Source: Bacillota bacterium (GTDB lineage: Bacteria > Bacillota_I > Bacilli_A > Erysipelotrichales > Erysipelotrichaceae). From it: a stretch of DNA of 64,000 bases. The notes under the pieces were generated by a model. That model saw only the letters and a list, made by a program, of their open reading frames with translations. It was not told where the DNA came from and searched no databases. Shown in pieces: positions 61,174 to 64,000 of the stretch; position 1 is the first letter of the stretch, and each line of letters begins with the position of its first letter. The stretch is from contig JAEWFZ010000034.1 in assembly GCA_023388535.1 (NCBI GenBank), forward strand, positions 32,180-96,179, given 5' to 3'. Position numbers and translations under genes: made by a program.

Positions 61174-63720
61174 TTAAACCTCATATAAATTCTGACCCAA
61201 AGTCGCTTCGACATCTAAAGCCACCTTAAGCTGGGCGACATTTTCCATCGCCTCAACGACGAGTTGGGTAACGATTTCTCGCTCATCATCGGCCACTTTG
61301 ACGATGACTTCGTCATGAATTTGTAAAATTAATTTAGATTTTAAGCGTTGTTTTTCAAGATTATCACTTATTTTAATCATCGCTATTTTCATCAAATCAG
61401 CAGCACTACCTTGAATCGGTGCGTTCATGGCCGCTCGTCTTGCTGCTTGTTTGCGAGCAAAGTTAGAAGCGTTAATTTCAGGTAAATAACGGCGTCGGTT
61501 AAATAGGGTTTTTACATAACCATGTTCTTCACAATATTTAACTACCTCATCCATATAAGTTTTAACGCCACTGAATGTTTCTAAATACTTGGTAATGAAC
61601 GCGTTGGCTTCTTTCGGCGAGGTTTGAATTTGTTGAGATAAACCATAGTCGCTAATGCCATAAATGATACCGAAGTTGACGGCTTTGGCTTTGCGTCGCA
61701 TATCACTGGTTACCTTGGCTCCACCAAGATCAAAGAGCTGAATCGCCGTTTCGCTATGAATATCATGGCCTTTATTAAAAGCTTCAATCATATGTTCTTC
61801 ATCCGCTAGATGTGCTAAAACCCTTAACTCAATTTGAGAATAGTCGACAGCCAGCAATTTAAAGCCCTCTAAAGCGACAAAGGCTTTGCGAATCTCCTTG
61901 CTCATTTCATCGCGAATGCTAATGTTTTGTAAATTAGGTTCTAAGGAAGAAAGTCTACCCGTAGCCGCCGTCGTCTGGCTAAAGGTCGAGTGAATCTTAC
62001 CGTCTACGCCAACAAATCGTTGTAGACCTGAAGCATAGGTCCCATGGAATTTAGTTAATTTACGATAGTCTAAAATATCATTAATAATTGGATGATACTC
62101 TACTAAACCTTCTAAGATATCTACTGCGGTTGAACGTTTTCGATTGGCCGGTAGTCTTAATTCATCAAAAAGCACTTCGGAAAGTTGTTTAGGTGAATTG
62201 ATGTTAAACTCACGTCCGACTTGAGCGTGAATTTTTTCCGTTAATTTTTCAATCTTTTCGTAAGTTTTATCCGCAAACTCTACTAACATCTCAAGATCGG
62301 TATCAATACCTTCGATTTCCATTTTCACTAAAACCTCGACTAAAGGGAGTTCGATGGTTTCATATAATTCGTCCAATTCGTTTTGATGAGCTTGTTTTTT
62401 CAAAGATGGAATTAAGCTAACACAGTTTTTGATTAAGTGAATCGCGGCATCATGGGGATTGCTGGAAGTGTTCCATAAATCAAAAGCGTCCTTTAATTTA
62501 TCGAGCGTCGTGATATTTGAATCCACCAAATAGGCCAAGACTAAAACATCGTTGACGATAGCATCCGGTTCTAATCCTAAGCGATACAAGCCATGATAGG
62601 TTTCTTTACCATTGACTAAGTGTTTACTATAATTACCCTCAATTGCTTGTTTAAAATTAAAGTCCTCACCCGCTTCCTCTAGCGAAAGATACGTCACTCT
62701 ACCTGAAAAATCACCAATATAAAAACCTTCAATCAAGGCGTGATATCCCATACCCTCTTTAACATCGGCCATCAGAATCAAATCATCCTGTAGCCAAGAT
62801 TGGTCAAATAAATCTAGGGAATAATAGGCGGCGTTTTCACTATCTTGTTGATTGAACAAATCAACATCACTTTCAATTCTTCGCAATAAGGAATTCATAT
62901 CGTACTTGCGATAAAAACGAGCCAGTAGTTGTGGATCATACTGATTGGTTAGTTCATCTAAGTCTAAATCAATTTCACATTCCGTATGGATGGTGGCCAG
63001 TTCTTTAGAGAAATAAGCGAGTTCTTTGTTTTCTATAATTCGTTCTTTTAGTTTTCCTTTTAATTTATCGGTATTTTGATAAATGTTTTCGAGCGTATCG
63101 TATTCATTTAAAAGCTTCTGTGCCGTTTTTTCTCCTACCCCAGGAATGCCTGGAATATTATCCGCACTATCTCCCATAAGACCTTTTAAGTCAATGACTT
63201 GATCAGGTCGTAGCTGATATTCTTTTTCTAAAAGTTCTAGGTCGACTTCCTCCATTTCGGTGATGCCTTTTTTCATTAACAACACCGTAGTGTTGGAATT
63301 GATTAGTTGTAACATATCGCGATCTGAAGTCAGAATGACATTGCGTAGTTCCGGATGACGATGCACCATCGAGCCTATCAGGTCATCGGCTTCATAGCCT
63401 TCTTTTTCATAGCGCACCATCGGTACCGCGTCTAAAAATTCTCGGACCAAAGGAAATTGAGAAATTAACTCTTCCGGTAAGGCTTTACGGGTCGCTTTAT
63501 AGTCCTCATACATTTCGTGTCGATAGGTTTTAGCGCCGGTATCAAAAGCCACAAAAACATAGTCTGGATTAATTAATTCCATAGCCTTAAACAGCATATT
63601 AGAGAAACCAAAGACAGCGTTGGTCGGCTGACCGCTCTTGGAGGTCATGGCTTGGCGCATGGTAGCATAGAAAGCTCGAAATACCATCGAGTTTCCATCA
63701 ATCAGTAATAGGGTTTTCAT
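61174..63720 (-). CDS. polA: DNA polymerase I
   Basis: Replication/repair polymerase. 848 residues from the ATG at 63718-63720 (MKTLLLIDGNSMVFRAFYA). Domains: 5'-3' exonuclease/FEN (residues 1-280, with VFGFSNMLFKAMELINPDYV and LMGDSADNIPGIPGVGEKTA), an inactive-looking 3'-5' exonuclease (280-470; the ILMADVKEG region lacks the D-x-E pair), and the polymerase (470-848) with DYSQIELRVLAHLADEEHMI, RRKAKAVNFGIIYGISDYGL and LILQIHDEVIVKVAD. A degenerate proofreading domain is usual in Bacilli. The ribosome-binding site (ACGAG) is weak and follows a 12-bp inverted repeat. Confidence 0.95.
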   Translation of the reverse strand: MKTLLLIDGNSMVFRAFYATMRQAMTSKSGQPTNAVFGFSNMLFKAMELINPDYVFVAFDTGAKTYRHEMYEDYKATRKALPEELISQFPLVREFLDAVPMVRYEKEGYEADDLIGSMVHRHPELRNVILTSDRDMLQLINSNTTVLLMKKGITEMEEVDLELLEKEYQLRPDQVIDLKGLMGDSADNIPGIPGVGEKTAQKLLNEYDTLENIYQNTDKLKGKLKERIIENKELAYFSKELATIHTECEIDLDLDELTNQYDPQLLARFYRKYDMNSLLRRIESDVDLFNQQDSENAAYYSLDLFDQSWLQDDLILMADVKEGMGYHALIEGFYIGDFSGRVTYLSLEEAGEDFNFKQAIEGNYSKHLVNGKETYHGLYRLGLEPDAIVNDVLVLAYLVDSNITTLDKLKDAFDLWNTSSNPHDAAIHLIKNCVSLIPSLKKQAHQNELDELYETIELPLVEVLVKMEIEGIDTDLEMLVEFADKTYEKIEKLTEKIHAQVGREFNINSPKQLSEVLFDELRLPANRKRSTAVDILEGLVEYHPIINDILDYRKLTKFHGTYASGLQRFVGVDGKIHSTFSQTTAATGRLSSLEPNLQNISIRDEMSKEIRKAFVALEGFKLLAVDYSQIELRVLAHLADEEHMIEAFNKGHDIHSETAIQLFDLGGAKVTSDMRRKAKAVNFGIIYGISDYGLSQQIQTSPKEANAFITKYLETFSGVKTYMDEVVKYCEEHGYVKTLFNRRRYLPEINASNFARKQAARRAAMNAPIQGSAADLMKIAMIKISDNLEKQRLKSKLILQIHDEVIVKVADDEREIVTQLVVEAMENVAQLKVALDVEATLGQNLYEV

Positions 63721-63730
63721 ACAATCTCGT

Positions 63731-63759
63731 ATTATCAATTTAAGGTCTAAATTGATAAT
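63731..63759. promoter_or_regulatory. 12-bp perfect inverted repeat just upstream of polA
   Basis: ATTATCAATTTA (63731-63742), spacer AGGTC, TAAATTGATAAT (63748-63759). It ends 10 nt before the polA start codon. As RNA it could form a stable stem next to the weak ribosome-binding site; as DNA it is operator-like. Confidence 0.75.
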
Positions 63760-63786
63760 TTCTCTTTCTAGGCCATAAATCTGAAT

Positions 63787-63812
63787 GCATATCATATGGC
63801 CATTTGATATGC
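63787..63812. promoter_or_regulatory. 26-bp palindrome, operator candidate
   Basis: GCATATCATATGG (63787-63799) followed directly by CCATTTGATATGC (63800-63812): dyad with a single mismatched pair. It lies between polA and the divergent gene starting at the window's end. Confidence 0.7.
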
Positions 63813-63985
63813 TTTCTATAAGCACTGTGGATTTGTCTCATATTTGTACAGCTTGACTGGTTTAAGGAGATCCTCACCACAGTTCTTTTTCTAATGGTAA
63901 TTAGTTGATTAACACCTTGATGTTTTATGAATCGCGAGACTACATGGAAGAACTATAGTGGACTTACACAGCAGTGCTCAGAATT

Positions 63986-64000
63986 GGAGGTGTCTTTATG
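63986..64000 (+). CDS. Start of a plus-strand gene cut by the window edge
   Basis: A strong GGAGG ribosome-binding site at 63986-63990, 7 nt before an ATG at 63998-64000, marks the beginning of a gene running out of the window. Only the first codon is seen, so no product can be given. It is divergent from polA and shares the symmetric elements in between. Confidence 0.55.

Noticed and set aside
1..64000. tRNA genes, rRNA, CRISPR arrays, insertion sequences, prophage
   Set aside because: No cloverleaf with GGTTCRANNCC T-arm, no repeat-spacer array, no transposase or phage gene seen by eye; a tRNA scan would settle the first.

Overview
The window is a gene-dense, low-GC chromosomal segment of a Bacillota (Firmicutes) bacterium. 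UGA is a stop codon (pnp ends in an ATGA overlap with pepV), so this is not a UGA=Trp mycoplasma. murC, mltG and uppP indicate a peptidoglycan wall, and comEA/comEC a DNA-uptake channel. The gene order murC-ytxG-(ytxH-like)-ccpA-tyrS, comEA-comEC-holA beside a divergent rpsT, lepA-hemW, and alaS-ireB-ruvX matches the ancestral Bacilli order. The reduced, lineage-specific flavour (TGS-less ThrRS, short proteins) suggests an Erysipelotrichia/Mollicutes-type relative. That placement is an inference; no rRNA is present to test it. No tRNA, rRNA, CRISPR array, transposon or prophage was recognised.

Layout. 1-1.8 kb: parE (partial) divergent from plsY, a lipoprotein and a 54-residue membrane protein. 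1.8-5.3 kb: T-box-controlled tyrS, then the ytxG/ytxH-like/ccpA operon. 5.4-12.7 kb: one overlapping operon pnp-pepV-trmB-M42 peptidase-proline-rich protein-murC. 12.8-17.8 kb: rpsO and the fmt-membrane protein-lepA-mazG-hemW operon. 18-26 kb: divergent rpsT; greA/comEA/comEC/holA/sdaA downstream of ireB-ruvX-DUF1292-mltG-udk. 26-33.4 kb: T-box alaS, recD2, CPBP protease, mnmA, spx. 33.5-40.3 kb: trpS, an isoprenylcysteine methyltransferase-like gene, a three-gene envelope operon with uppP, and an ABC exporter pair. 40.5-46.2 kb: SAM-riboswitch metK, yitT, ridA, a membrane-domain/TrmL fusion, rdgB and the infC-rpmI-rplT operon with its leader. 46.4-52 kb: proS, a small unknown, an ABC uptake pair lacking an ATPase, T-box thrS. 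52-63.7 kb: a ten-gene unit polA-mutM-coaE-dnaB-dnaI-pfkA-pyk-glk-M29 peptidase-lactonase that joins replication/repair to glycolysis. A new plus-strand gene starts at the last three bases. No gene-free stretch exceeds about 290 bases.

Functionally this is a core-information and central-metabolism region: translation (five aminoacyl-tRNA synthetases, IF3, L20, L35, S15, S20, LepA, Fmt, tRNA modification), replication and repair (DnaB, DnaI, HolA, PolA, MutM, RecD2, RuvX), wall metabolism, proteolysis and lower glycolysis. Regulation visible in the sequence is largely RNA-based: three T-boxes, an S-box-like SAM riboswitch, a probable L20 leader, and many intrinsic terminators. Promoters very often carry an extended -10 (TGnTATAAT) with a poor -35.

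The most unusual points are a DUF1461 membrane domain fused to the tRNA methyltransferase TrmL; a perfect terminator hairpin whose loop holds the comEA start codon and whose 3' arm is comEA coding sequence; an infC frame whose well-spaced start is ATC; a RidA with a cysteine-rich tail and a DUF1292 protein with a His9/Cys tail; a SAM riboswitch variant without the usual P4; and palindromes upstream of polA and pnp.
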